Positions 1-5,305 of a DNA stretch of 10,747 nt are shown here, piece after piece. Both the position numbers and the translations under genes were made by a program. Numbering within the stretch: the first letter of the stretch is position 1; each line of letters opens with the position of its first letter. The notes beneath the pieces are model-generated. The model was not told where the DNA came from. It saw only the letters and a program-made list of their open reading frames with translations, and did no database searches. Origin of the DNA: JAGLTQ01 sp964605385 (GTDB lineage: Bacteria > Pseudomonadota > Gammaproteobacteria > UBA6429 > Thiohalophilaceae). Where the stretch lies: contig CAZSCK010000081.1 in NCBI GenBank assembly GCA_964605385.1, forward strand, positions 1 through 10,747, read 5' to 3'.

Positions 1-20
1 GAATCTGACCCCTTTTACGT
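1..20. repeat. Possible end of a dispersed repeat, cut by the window edge
   Basis: The first bases read GAATCTGACCCCTTTTAC. From memory, strings of the type AATCTGACCCC / GGGGTCAGATT recur at the borders of dispersed repeats and IS200-like (Y1) transposase loci in many gammaproteobacteria. Only this fragment is visible, with no partner copy in the window, so the assignment is a recollection and not a demonstration. It could equally be ordinary spacer sequence upstream of the tRNA. Confidence 0.2.
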
Positions 21-29
21 TCAAAAATT

Positions 30-106
30 CGGGACGTAGCGCAGCCTGGTAGCGCACCTGCATGGGGTGCAGGGGGTCGGAGGTTCGATTCCTCTCGTCC
101 CGACCA
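30..106 (+). tRNA. tRNA-Pro (anticodon GGG)
   Basis: This is a complete 77-base cloverleaf with an encoded CCA end. The acceptor stem CGGGACG (30-36) pairs with CGTCCCG (96-102), followed by discriminator A103 and CCA at 104-106. The D stem is GCGC (39-42 with 52-55). The anticodon stem CCTGC (57-61) pairs with GCAGG (69-73) around the loop ATGGGGT, which puts anticodon GGG at 64-66 and reads CCC and CCU proline codons. The T stem GGAGG (79-83) pairs with 91-95 (one G-U pair) around TTCGATT. The sequence is very close to E. coli proL. It is a single tRNA with its own terminator, so it is probably transcribed separately from the nuo genes. Its promoter must lie at or beyond the left edge. Confidence 0.97.
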
Positions 107-110
107 AAAT

Positions 111-148
111 AAAAGCCGGTTTTATTAAAGATAAAATCGGCTTTTTTT
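111..148 (+). terminator. Intrinsic terminator of the tRNA-Pro transcript
   Basis: GCCGGTTTTAT (115-125) pairs with ATAAAATCGGC (131-141) over 11 pairs, one of them G-U, around the loop TAAAG. A run of seven T follows at 142-148. A114 with T142 can extend the stem. It starts only a few bases after the tRNA CCA end, so it very likely ends the tRNA transcript and insulates it from the nuo operon. Confidence 0.92.
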
Positions 149-483
149 GTGTTCGTAGTTTTTGTTTTAATGGCATGAACAAAATTAAGTGTGAGCTTGT
201 TTTGTAATGTTTACTATAAGTAAGTGTTAGTCAGCTTCAAATATTAAAAACAGTCACAATATTTTTTATACCCCCCCAAACAATCATTTAACCGATTGAT
301 TTTATTAATGTTCATCTTGCAATCTAAACTTGACACATAAACGATTGCTGGCCTAGACTAGCTCGCGCTTCTAGAAAAAATCTTGTGTATTTTTTAAGCA
401 AAATAATAATAAAAACATAAAAAGAAGTCGTGTTAAGCGACTCAGTTACAACCATCACTCTCATATAAGGCGGACTGGAGTTA
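149..483 (+). promoter_or_regulatory. AT-rich leader region of the nuo operon (no gene seen)
   Basis: This 335-base stretch lies between the tRNA terminator and nuoA. I see no convincing coding frame on either strand. It is strongly AT-rich, with a C7 run near 272-278. It holds a weak inverted repeat (CAATC at 281-285 with GATTG at 294-298), a promoter-like pair at 330-359, and a 5-bp hairpin (AGTCG at 426-430 with CGACT at 438-442) in the probable 5' untranslated region. Most likely it carries the operon promoter and regulator binding sites. No site for a named regulator is good enough to assign. Confidence 0.6.
330..359 (+). promoter_or_regulatory. Candidate sigma70 promoter for the nuo operon
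   Basis: A perfect -35 hexamer TTGACA (330-335) is followed after 18 bases by TAGACT (354-359), which matches TATAAT at four of six positions, including the first two and the last. Transcription would start near 366 and leave a 5' untranslated leader of roughly 118 bases before nuoA. The -35 box is the strongest promoter-like element in the region. The weaker -10 suggests an activator may help, which is inference. Confidence 0.5.
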
Positions 484-840
484 ATGTTAGAGAATTACCT
501 ACCAGTATTAATATTTATCGTTATCGGCCTTGCTATGGGTGCGATTATGATTACGTTGGGTTTTGTGCTTTCACCACATAAGCCGGACAGTGAAAAAAAT
601 TCAGCATATGAATGTGGTTTTGAAGCTTTTGGTGATGCGCGAATGAAGTTTGATGTGCGTTACTACCTCGTTGCTATTCTTTTTATTATCTTTGATTTAG
701 AAATCGCTTTCCTGTTTCCCTGGGCTATCGTGCTTGAAGATATCGGTATGTTTGGATATGTCGCAATGCTAATTTTCTTAGGTATCCTTGTTATTGGTTT
801 CATTTACGAGTGGAAGAAAGGAGCTTTGGAATGGGAATGA
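484..840 (+). CDS. nuoA: NADH-quinone oxidoreductase subunit A (NuoA)
   Basis: NuoA (ND3 homologue) is a small membrane subunit of complex I at the junction between the quinone cavity and the proton-pumping arm. The 118 residues hold three hydrophobic helices (about 7-29, 60-81 and 88-108). The first two are separated by the diagnostic loop YECGFEAFG (42-50). Cys44 there corresponds to the ND3 loop cysteine whose exposure changes between active and deactive mammalian complex I. The helix-2 signature FDLEIAFLFPWA carries the conserved acidic residues Asp71 and Glu73. Length and motifs are typical. The start is ATG 484 with GGAG at 477-480 just upstream, a slightly short spacing. It is the first gene of the operon, and its last 10 bases overlap the chosen nuoB start. 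Confidence 0.97.
   Translation: MLENYLPVLIFIVIGLAMGAIMITLGFVLSPHKPDSEKNSAYECGFEAFGDARMKFDVRYYLVAILFIIFDLEIAFLFPWAIVLEDIGMFGYVAMLIFLGILVIGFIYEWKKGALEWE
817..823 (+). promoter_or_regulatory. Ribosome binding site that sets the nuoB start
   Basis: AAAGGAG lies inside the end of nuoA, 7 bases before ATG 831 and 13 before ATG 837. It overlaps the longer alternative frame that opens at GTG 810, so that upstream start cannot use it. It therefore favours ATG 831 for nuoB. Confidence 0.75.
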
Positions 841-1313
841 TCGAAGGTAAACTCAACGAAGGGTTTATTACCACTTCCGCTGATAAATTAATTAACTGGG
901 CAAGAACAGGTTCTATGTGGCCGATGTCTTTTGGTCTTGCTTGTTGCGCGGTTGAAATGATGCACTCTGCTGCTGCACGTTACGATTTAGATCGTTTTGG
1001 AATTATCTTCCGGCCAAGTCCTCGTCAATCAGATGTGATGATTGTTGCAGGAACACTGGTCAATAAAATGGCACCTGCTTTACGTAAGGTTTACGACCAA
1101 ATGGCAGAGCCACGTTGGGTTATCTCCATGGGGTCATGTGCTAACGGTGGGGGTTATTACCATTATTCTTATGCTGTTGTTCGTGGTTGTGATCGTGTTG
1201 TTCCTGTTGATATTTATGTTCCTGGCTGCCCACCAACGGCTGAAGCTTTGATATACGGAATTTTGCAGTTACAAAATAAAATTCGCCGTACCAGTACAAT
1301 CGCAAGAGTATAA
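831..1313 (+). CDS. nuoB: NADH-quinone oxidoreductase subunit B (NuoB)
   Basis: NuoB (PSST homologue) holds the terminal [4Fe-4S] cluster N2, which passes electrons to quinone at the NuoB/NuoD interface. From ATG 831 the protein has 160 residues, the usual length in beta- and gammaproteobacteria. The N2 ligands are all visible: adjacent Cys38-Cys39 in GLACCAVEMM, Cys103 in MGSCANGGG and Cys133 in VPGCPPTAEALIYG. The frame is open upstream to GTG 810, but AAAGGAG at 817-823 fits ATG 831, and the resulting MGMIEGK start aligns with the MGIEG start I recall for relatives. ATG 837, which overlaps the nuoA stop as ATGA, is the only serious alternative and gives 158 residues. The cytoplasmic subunit sits on the membrane arm. 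Confidence 0.97.
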   Translation: MGMIEGKLNEGFITTSADKLINWARTGSMWPMSFGLACCAVEMMHSAAARYDLDRFGIIFRPSPRQSDVMIVAGTLVNKMAPALRKVYDQMAEPRWVISMGSCANGGGYYHYSYAVVRGCDRVVPVDIYVPGCPPTAEALIYGILQLQNKIRRTSTIARV

Positions 1314-1322
1314 AACCCCATC

Positions 1323-1946
1323 ATGTCTGATTATTACAATAAATTAGCAGATTCATTGCGCCAACGTTTTGATGGCATGTTTGACGAATGTTTCGTTAGC
1401 GTGGGGCAACTTAACTTTGTTGTTAAAAAAGAAAACTTAATTGAAGTATGCACTGCTCTAAGAGATGAAGCTGAATATCATTTTGAAGAAATGATTGATT
1501 TGTGCGGTGTTGATTATAGTGAATACGCTGATGGTGACTGGGATGGTGAACGTTTTGCTGTTACTTATCAGTTGTTATCGGTTAAAAATAATCATCGACT
1601 TCGTGTTCGTGTTTTTGCAGAAGGTGAACCACCTCAGGTTGCTTCGGTAGTGGATATCTGGAACGGTGCAAACTGGTTTGAACGTGAAGCTTTCGATCTT
1701 TACGGTATTATTTTTGATGGTCATCCAGACTTGCGTCGTATATTGACGGACTATGGTTTTGTTGGTCATCCATTCCGTAAAGATTTTCCTTTGTGCGGTA
1801 ACGTTGAAATGCGTTATGACGAAGATAAAAAACGTGTCATCTATCAACCTGTTTCAATTGAAACGCGAGTTAACACACCACGTATATATCGTGATGATCA
1901 TCGTTATGCTGATCGCATGACAGAAGAGGACAACAGTAATGCCTGA
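1323..1946 (+). CDS. nuoC: NADH-quinone oxidoreductase subunit C (NuoC)
   Basis: NuoC (30-kDa subunit homologue) is a cofactor-free structural protein of the peripheral arm that packs against NuoD near the quinone site. The 207 residues carry the family signature in two blocks: EREAFDLYGIIFDGHPDLRR and then ILTDYGFVGHPFRKDFPL (about 121-158), with a C-terminal tail containing RVIYQPVSIETR. Length is typical for a free-standing NuoC. The gene is separate from nuoD, unlike the fused nuoCD of enterics, but overlaps it by 8 bases. The ATG follows the nuoB stop by 9 bases with no good Shine-Dalgarno sequence (only AAGAG about 14 bases away), so translation is probably coupled to nuoB. Confidence 0.96.
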   Translation: MSDYYNKLADSLRQRFDGMFDECFVSVGQLNFVVKKENLIEVCTALRDEAEYHFEEMIDLCGVDYSEYADGDWDGERFAVTYQLLSVKNNHRLRVRVFAEGEPPQVASVVDIWNGANWFEREAFDLYGIIFDGHPDLRRILTDYGFVGHPFRKDFPLCGNVEMRYDEDKKRVIYQPVSIETRVNTPRIYRDDHRYADRMTEEDNSNA

Positions 1947-3195
1947 GATTCGTAATTACACATTGAATTTCGGTCCACAGCATCCTGCCGCGCATGGTGT
2001 GTTACGACTTGTTCTTGAGCTTGATGGTGAAGTTATTCAACGTGCTGATCCACATGTGGGTTTATTACATCGTGGTACTGAAAAATTAGCTGAATATAAG
2101 CCGTTTAATCAAAGTATTCCTTACATGGATCGTCTTGATTACGTTTCCATGATGTGTAACGAGCATGGTTATGTTCTTGCGCTTGAAAAATTACTGGGTG
2201 TAGAAGCCCCTGAACGTGCGCAATATATTCGCGTTATGTTTGATGAAATTACACGTATCTTAAATCACTTAATGTGGTTAGGAACGCATGCACTGGATGT
2301 GGGTGCAATGACCATGTTCCTGTACTGTTTCCGTGAACGTGAAGATTTGATGGACATGTATGAAGCAGTTTCCGGTGCACGTATGCATGCGGCTTATTAT
2401 CGCCCCGGTGGTGTATATCGCGACTTACCTGATCGCATGCCACGCTTTAAAAAATCGAAATACATTGACGCGAAAAAAGTTAAGTTACTTAATGAAAATC
2501 GTGAAGGTTCATTACTTGATTTTATTGATGATTTTACTGAACGTTTCCCCGGTTATGTTGATGAGTATGAAACCCTGTTAACCGATAATCGTATCTGGAA
2601 GCAACGTACAGTTGATATTGCGGTTGTTTCACCAGAACGTGCGTTACAACTTGGATTCACTGGTCCTATGTTACGTGGCTCAGGTATCGCATGGGATCTA
2701 CGCAAGAAACAACCTTATGAAGTTTACGACAAAATGGATTTTGATATTCCAATTGGCGTGAACGGTGATTGTTATGATCGTTACCTGGTTCGTATTGAAG
2801 AGTTCCGCCAGTCAAACCACATTATTAAACAATGTTCTAAATGGTTACGTGAAAATCCAGATGGTCCTGTCATGCTGGATGATCATAAGTTAACACCGCC
2901 AAGTCGTGAACATATGAAAGGTGATATGGAATCATTAATTCATCACTTTAAACTTTTCACTGAAGGTTATTCATTACCAAAAGGTGAAGCTTACGCAGCA
3001 ATAGAACATCCAAAAGGTGAATTTGGTGTTTACCTGGTAACTGATGGTTCGAATAAACCTTATCGTTTAAAAATCCGTGCGCCAGGTTTTGCTCATATTT
3101 CAGCGATGGATGAAATGACTTCCGGACATATGTTATCTGATGTGGTTGCCGTTATTGGTACCATGGATGTTGTATTCGGAGAAATTGACCGATGA
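1939..3195 (+). CDS. nuoD: NADH-quinone oxidoreductase subunit D (NuoD)
   Basis: NuoD (49-kDa subunit homologue, related to the large subunit of NiFe hydrogenases) forms most of the quinone-reduction pocket together with NuoB. The 418 residues match the family length. The N-terminal signature FGPQHPAAHGVLRLVLELDGE (11-31) contains His19, and PYMDRLDYVSMM contains Tyr68. By alignment from memory these correspond to the quinone-headgroup ligands His38 and Tyr87 of Thermus Nqo4, and the 49-residue separation is the same. HVGLLHRGTEKL (39-50) and the C-terminal FGEIDR are also typical. The hydrogenase nickel cysteines are absent, as expected. Start ATG 1939 has AGAGGA at 1925-1930, 8 bases upstream, and overlaps nuoC by 8 bases. 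Its stop overlaps the nuoE ATG as ATGA. Confidence 0.98.
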   Translation: MPEIRNYTLNFGPQHPAAHGVLRLVLELDGEVIQRADPHVGLLHRGTEKLAEYKPFNQSIPYMDRLDYVSMMCNEHGYVLALEKLLGVEAPERAQYIRVMFDEITRILNHLMWLGTHALDVGAMTMFLYCFREREDLMDMYEAVSGARMHAAYYRPGGVYRDLPDRMPRFKKSKYIDAKKVKLLNENREGSLLDFIDDFTERFPGYVDEYETLLTDNRIWKQRTVDIAVVSPERALQLGFTGPMLRGSGIAWDLRKKQPYEVYDKMDFDIPIGVNGDCYDRYLVRIEEFRQSNHIIKQCSKWLRENPDGPVMLDDHKLTPPSREHMKGDMESLIHHFKLFTEGYSLPKGEAYAAIEHPKGEFGVYLVTDGSNKPYRLKIRAPGFAHISAMDEMTSGHMLSDVVAVIGTMDVVFGEIDR

Positions 3196-3704
3196 TAGGT
3201 TATAAGAAAAAAGAAGAAAGTAAACTGCACCTTTTAACAGAAGCTTCGTTAAAAGAAATTGATGTCTGGATTGCTAAATATCCTGCAGATAAAAAACAGT
3301 CCGCTGTGATGTCTGCATTGCGTATTGCTCAGGATCAAAACCGTGGCTTTTTAACTGAAGACTTAATGGATGCGGTTGCTGAATATTTAGATATGCGTCC
3401 TATTGCAGTTTATGAAGTAGCAACTTTTTATTCTATGTATGAACTGGAACCTGTGGGTAAACACAAGATTTGTGTTTGCACCAACATATCATGCATGTTG
3501 TGTGGTTCAGATACCGTGGTTGGACATTTATCCAGCAAGTTAGGAATTAAACTTGGTGAAACGACTACAGATGGTCGCTTTACTTTAAAAGAAGTCGAAT
3601 GTTTGGGTGCATGTGTTAATGCTCCAATGATTCAAATTGGCGATACATATTACGAAAACTTGACCGAAGAAAAAATTGATCAAGTTCTTGCTGATCTGGA
3701 TTAA
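3192..3704 (+). CDS. nuoE: NADH-quinone oxidoreductase subunit E (NuoE)
   Basis: NuoE (24-kDa subunit homologue) is a thioredoxin-fold ferredoxin carrying the [2Fe-2S] cluster N1a, next to the FMN of NuoF in the NADH-oxidising module. The 170 residues comprise an N-terminal helical region (about 12-85, containing YEVATFYSMY at 74-83) and a C-terminal ferredoxin domain. The cluster ligands are Cys96 and Cys101 (C-x4-C, in CTNISC) and Cys137 and Cys141 (C-x3-C, in ECLGACVNAPM). The start overlaps the nuoD stop by 4 bases (ATGA), which implies translational coupling. It is followed by an unusual 80-base gap before nuoF. Confidence 0.97.
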   Translation: MIGYKKKEESKLHLLTEASLKEIDVWIAKYPADKKQSAVMSALRIAQDQNRGFLTEDLMDAVAEYLDMRPIAVYEVATFYSMYELEPVGKHKICVCTNISCMLCGSDTVVGHLSSKLGIKLGETTTDGRFTLKEVECLGACVNAPMIQIGDTYYENLTEEKIDQVLADLD

Positions 3705-3784
3705 TTTTAATTTAGATTAAGTTTTAGAAAAAAGCATTAAATAAAGTATTTAAAAAAATTAATTACGAAGGTTGGAGTCAACCA
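3705..3784 (+). other. AT-rich nuoE-nuoF intercistronic gap with weak hairpins
   Basis: This 80-base gap is nearly pure A/T and has no coding frame. It can form two weak all-A/T stems: TTAAT (3707-3711) with ATTAA (3716-3720), and TTAAATA (3737-3743) with TATTTAA (3747-3753) around AAG. Neither is followed by a T tract on the + strand, so neither is a terminator. The A/T-rich stretch could be an mRNA processing site or an upstream enhancer of translation for nuoF, which is inference. Confidence 0.45.
3770..3783 (+). promoter_or_regulatory. nuoF ribosome binding site inside a small hairpin
   Basis: GGTTG (3770-3774) can pair with CAACC (3779-3783) around the tetraloop GAGT. The Shine-Dalgarno GGAG (3774-3777) spans the last stem base and the loop, and ATG 3785 begins two bases after the stem. 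The spacing from GGAG to ATG is 7, which is optimal. The 5-bp stem may modulate access of the ribosome to nuoF. The pairing is visible, but any regulatory effect is speculative. Confidence 0.4.
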
Positions 3785-5050
3785 ATGGCGAATGAAGTCT
3801 GTTTTCGGACCCTACACATGGACAAGCCGTGGACACTTGAGAATTACTTGAGTGTGGGTGGCTATGAGCAGCTGAAAAAAATTCTTAAAGAAAAAATTCC
3901 GCCGGAACAAATTATCGAAGAGTTGAAAACGTCATCATTACGTGGTCGTGGTGGTGCAGGTTTCCCGACTGGTTTGAAGTGGAGTTTTATGCCTCGTACT
4001 GCACCCGGTCAAAAATATATTATTTGTAATTCAGATGAAGGTGAGCCGGGTACCTGTAAAGATCGAGACATCTTACGTTACAACCCGCATCAACTTATTG
4101 AAGGTATGATCATTGCGGGTTACTGTATTGGCGCATCAAAAGGCTATAATTATATTCGTGGTGAATTTTGGGAACCGTATGAACGCTTTGAAGGTGCATT
4201 AGAAGAAGCCTATAAAGCTGGTTTGTTAGGTGAAAATATTCAGGGTTCTGATTTTAGTTTTGATCTTTATGCACACTTGGGCGCAGGTGCTTATATTTGT
4301 GGTGAAGAAACTGCATTGCTTGAATCAATAGAAGGTAAAAAAGGTCAGCCTCGTTTTAAACCACCATTCCCGGCCGGCTTTGGTTTATACGGTAGACCAA
4401 CAACAATAAATAACACTGAAACACTTGCATCGGTTCCTGTCATTTTAGAAAAAGGTGGCAAGTGGTTCCTGGAAATGGGCAAACCTAATAATGGTGGCAC
4501 CAAATTATTCTGTGTATCCGGACACGTTAATAATCCCGGCAACTTTGAAATTCCATTAGGCACACCGTTTTCTGAATTGCTTAAAATGGCCGGTGGTGTA
4601 CGTGATGGTCACAAGTTAAAAGCTGTTATTCCAGGCGGTTCATCTGTTCCAGTATTACCCGCAGACATTATTATGGAAACGGATATGGATTACGATTCAC
4701 TCTCAAAAGCAGGCAGTATGCTGGGAGCGGGTTCCGTTATCGTAATGGATGAAACCACTTGTATGGTTGGAGCGTTAGCACGTTTATCTCATTTTTATTA
4801 CGAAGAGTCGTGTGGTCAATGTACTCCATGTCGTGAAGGTACTGGCTGGTTAGCAAAAGTGATGCACCGTATTGAACACGGTCAGGGTGTACAGGAAGAT
4901 TTAGATTTATTAAATGATGTTGCACACCGTATTGGTGGTCGAACTATTTGTGCCTTAGGTGATGCTGCTGCGATGCCGGTAATGAGTTTCTTAAAACATT
5001 ATCGAGAAGAATTTCAGTATCACATCGACCATAAAAAATGCATGGTTTAA
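3785..5050 (+). CDS. nuoF: NADH-quinone oxidoreductase subunit F (NuoF)
   Basis: NuoF (51-kDa subunit homologue) binds NADH and FMN and carries the [4Fe-4S] cluster N3. It takes the hydride from NADH and feeds single electrons to NuoE and NuoG. The 421 residues show the glycine-rich SLRGRGGAGFPTGLKW (51-66) for FMN/NADH, CNSDEGEPGTCKDRDIL (81-97) and the GAGAYICGEETALLESIEG block (166-184). Next come a SLBB/ubiquitin-like part (about 240-320) and the N3 domain, with Cys343, Cys346 and Cys349 in ESCGQCTPCREG plus Cys389 in RTICALGDAAAMP. Length is typical. The start is ATG 3785 with GGAG 7 bases upstream. Unlike its neighbours, the gene is flanked by sizeable gaps on both sides. Confidence 0.98.
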   Translation: MANEVCFRTLHMDKPWTLENYLSVGGYEQLKKILKEKIPPEQIIEELKTSSLRGRGGAGFPTGLKWSFMPRTAPGQKYIICNSDEGEPGTCKDRDILRYNPHQLIEGMIIAGYCIGASKGYNYIRGEFWEPYERFEGALEEAYKAGLLGENIQGSDFSFDLYAHLGAGAYICGEETALLESIEGKKGQPRFKPPFPAGFGLYGRPTTINNTETLASVPVILEKGGKWFLEMGKPNNGGTKLFCVSGHVNNPGNFEIPLGTPFSELLKMAGGVRDGHKLKAVIPGGSSVPVLPADIIMETDMDYDSLSKAGSMLGAGSVIVMDETTCMVGALARLSHFYYEESCGQCTPCREGTGWLAKVMHRIEHGQGVQEDLDLLNDVAHRIGGRTICALGDAAAMPVMSFLKHYREEFQYHIDHKKCMV

Positions 5051-5071
5051 TGGGTTGATTTAGATTTTATT

Positions 5072-5151
5072 CCCCCTCCCTCTGGGAGGGGGGGGCTACG
5101 ACTGCAGGGATGCAGGAGGTAGGGTAACGCATGGAGCAGTTACCGAGGGGG
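5072..5151 (+). repeat. Structured hairpin repeat, unit A
   Basis: The first of two diverged tandem units. Hairpin I is CCCCCTCCC (5072-5080) with GGGAGGGGG (5084-5092) around TCT. Hairpin II is CTGC (5102-5105) with GCAG (5112-5115) around the hexaloop AGGGAT. Hairpin III is GGTAAC (5123-5128) with GTTACC (5139-5144), extended by GC (5129-5130) with GC (5136-5137) around ATGGA, leaving A5138 bulged. The ends CCCCCTC (5072-5078) and GAGGGGG (5145-5151) can also pair and close the whole unit into a cloverleaf-like form that competes with hairpin I. The linker GAGGTAG joins II and III. I do not recognise a named repeat family. Confidence 0.75.
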
Positions 5152-5169
5152 CGGGGATATATAAAATCA

Positions 5170-5250
5170 CCCCTCCCTAACCCTCCCCTTGAAGGGGACG
5201 AGCCCATGGACGGGCGAAGGTAGGACAATGCAGGAGCGATTGTCGAGGGG
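5170..5250 (+). repeat. Structured hairpin repeat, unit B
   Basis: The second unit has the same order of parts as unit A but different stem bases. Hairpin I is CCCCT (5185-5189) with AGGGG (5193-5197) around TGA. Hairpin II is GCCC (5202-5205) with GGGC (5212-5215) around the hexaloop ATGGAC. Hairpin III is GACAAT (5224-5229) with ATTGTC (5239-5244), extended by GC (5230-5231) with GC (5236-5237) around AGGA, with G5238 bulged. The ends CCCCTC (5170-5175) and GAGGGG (5245-5250) can close the unit. Linker GAAGGTAG matches GAGGTAG of unit A. Six stem pairs differ from unit A by compensatory changes. Confidence 0.75.
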
Positions 5251-5305
5251 ATTTATTTTTTAATTAAATATAACGAAATAATAAAAAAGCTGAACGAGAT
5301 AAAAG

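Larger units (their letters stand above)
5051..5305 (+). other. nuoF-nuoG intercistronic region with a structured insert
   Basis: This 255-base gap interrupts an otherwise tightly packed operon. AT-rich edges (5051-5071 and 5251-5305) flank a GC-rich core of about 180 bases that is unlike the surrounding sequence. The core holds the two tandem hairpin units described separately. There is no stem followed by a T tract that would act as a strong intrinsic terminator on the + strand. TTTATT occurs at both edges (5066-5071 and 5252-5257). That could be a target duplication from insertion, but the sequence is too simple to be convincing. Confidence 0.7.

Noticed and set aside
30..106. tRNA-Pro as an integration site of a genomic island
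   Set aside because: No duplicated tRNA 3' end, integrase or foreign genes are seen. The downstream sequence is a terminator and a housekeeping operon.
197..220. Second promoter with TATAAG at 215-220
   Set aside because: The only nearby -35-like sequence (TTGTTT, 197-202) leaves a 12-base spacer, too short for sigma70.
296..309. FNR-type box around TTGATTTTATTAAT
   Set aside because: The first half matches TTGAT, but the second half matches ATCAA at only two of five positions.
810..830. Longer nuoB beginning at GTG 810
   Set aside because: It starts upstream of the AAAGGAG that fits ATG 831 and adds residues absent from the family N-terminus. It would also lengthen the overlap with nuoA.
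5072..5092. The 9-bp GC hairpin after nuoF as an intrinsic terminator
   Set aside because: The stem is followed by G-rich sequence and not a T tract on the + strand, and essential genes of the same complex continue downstream.
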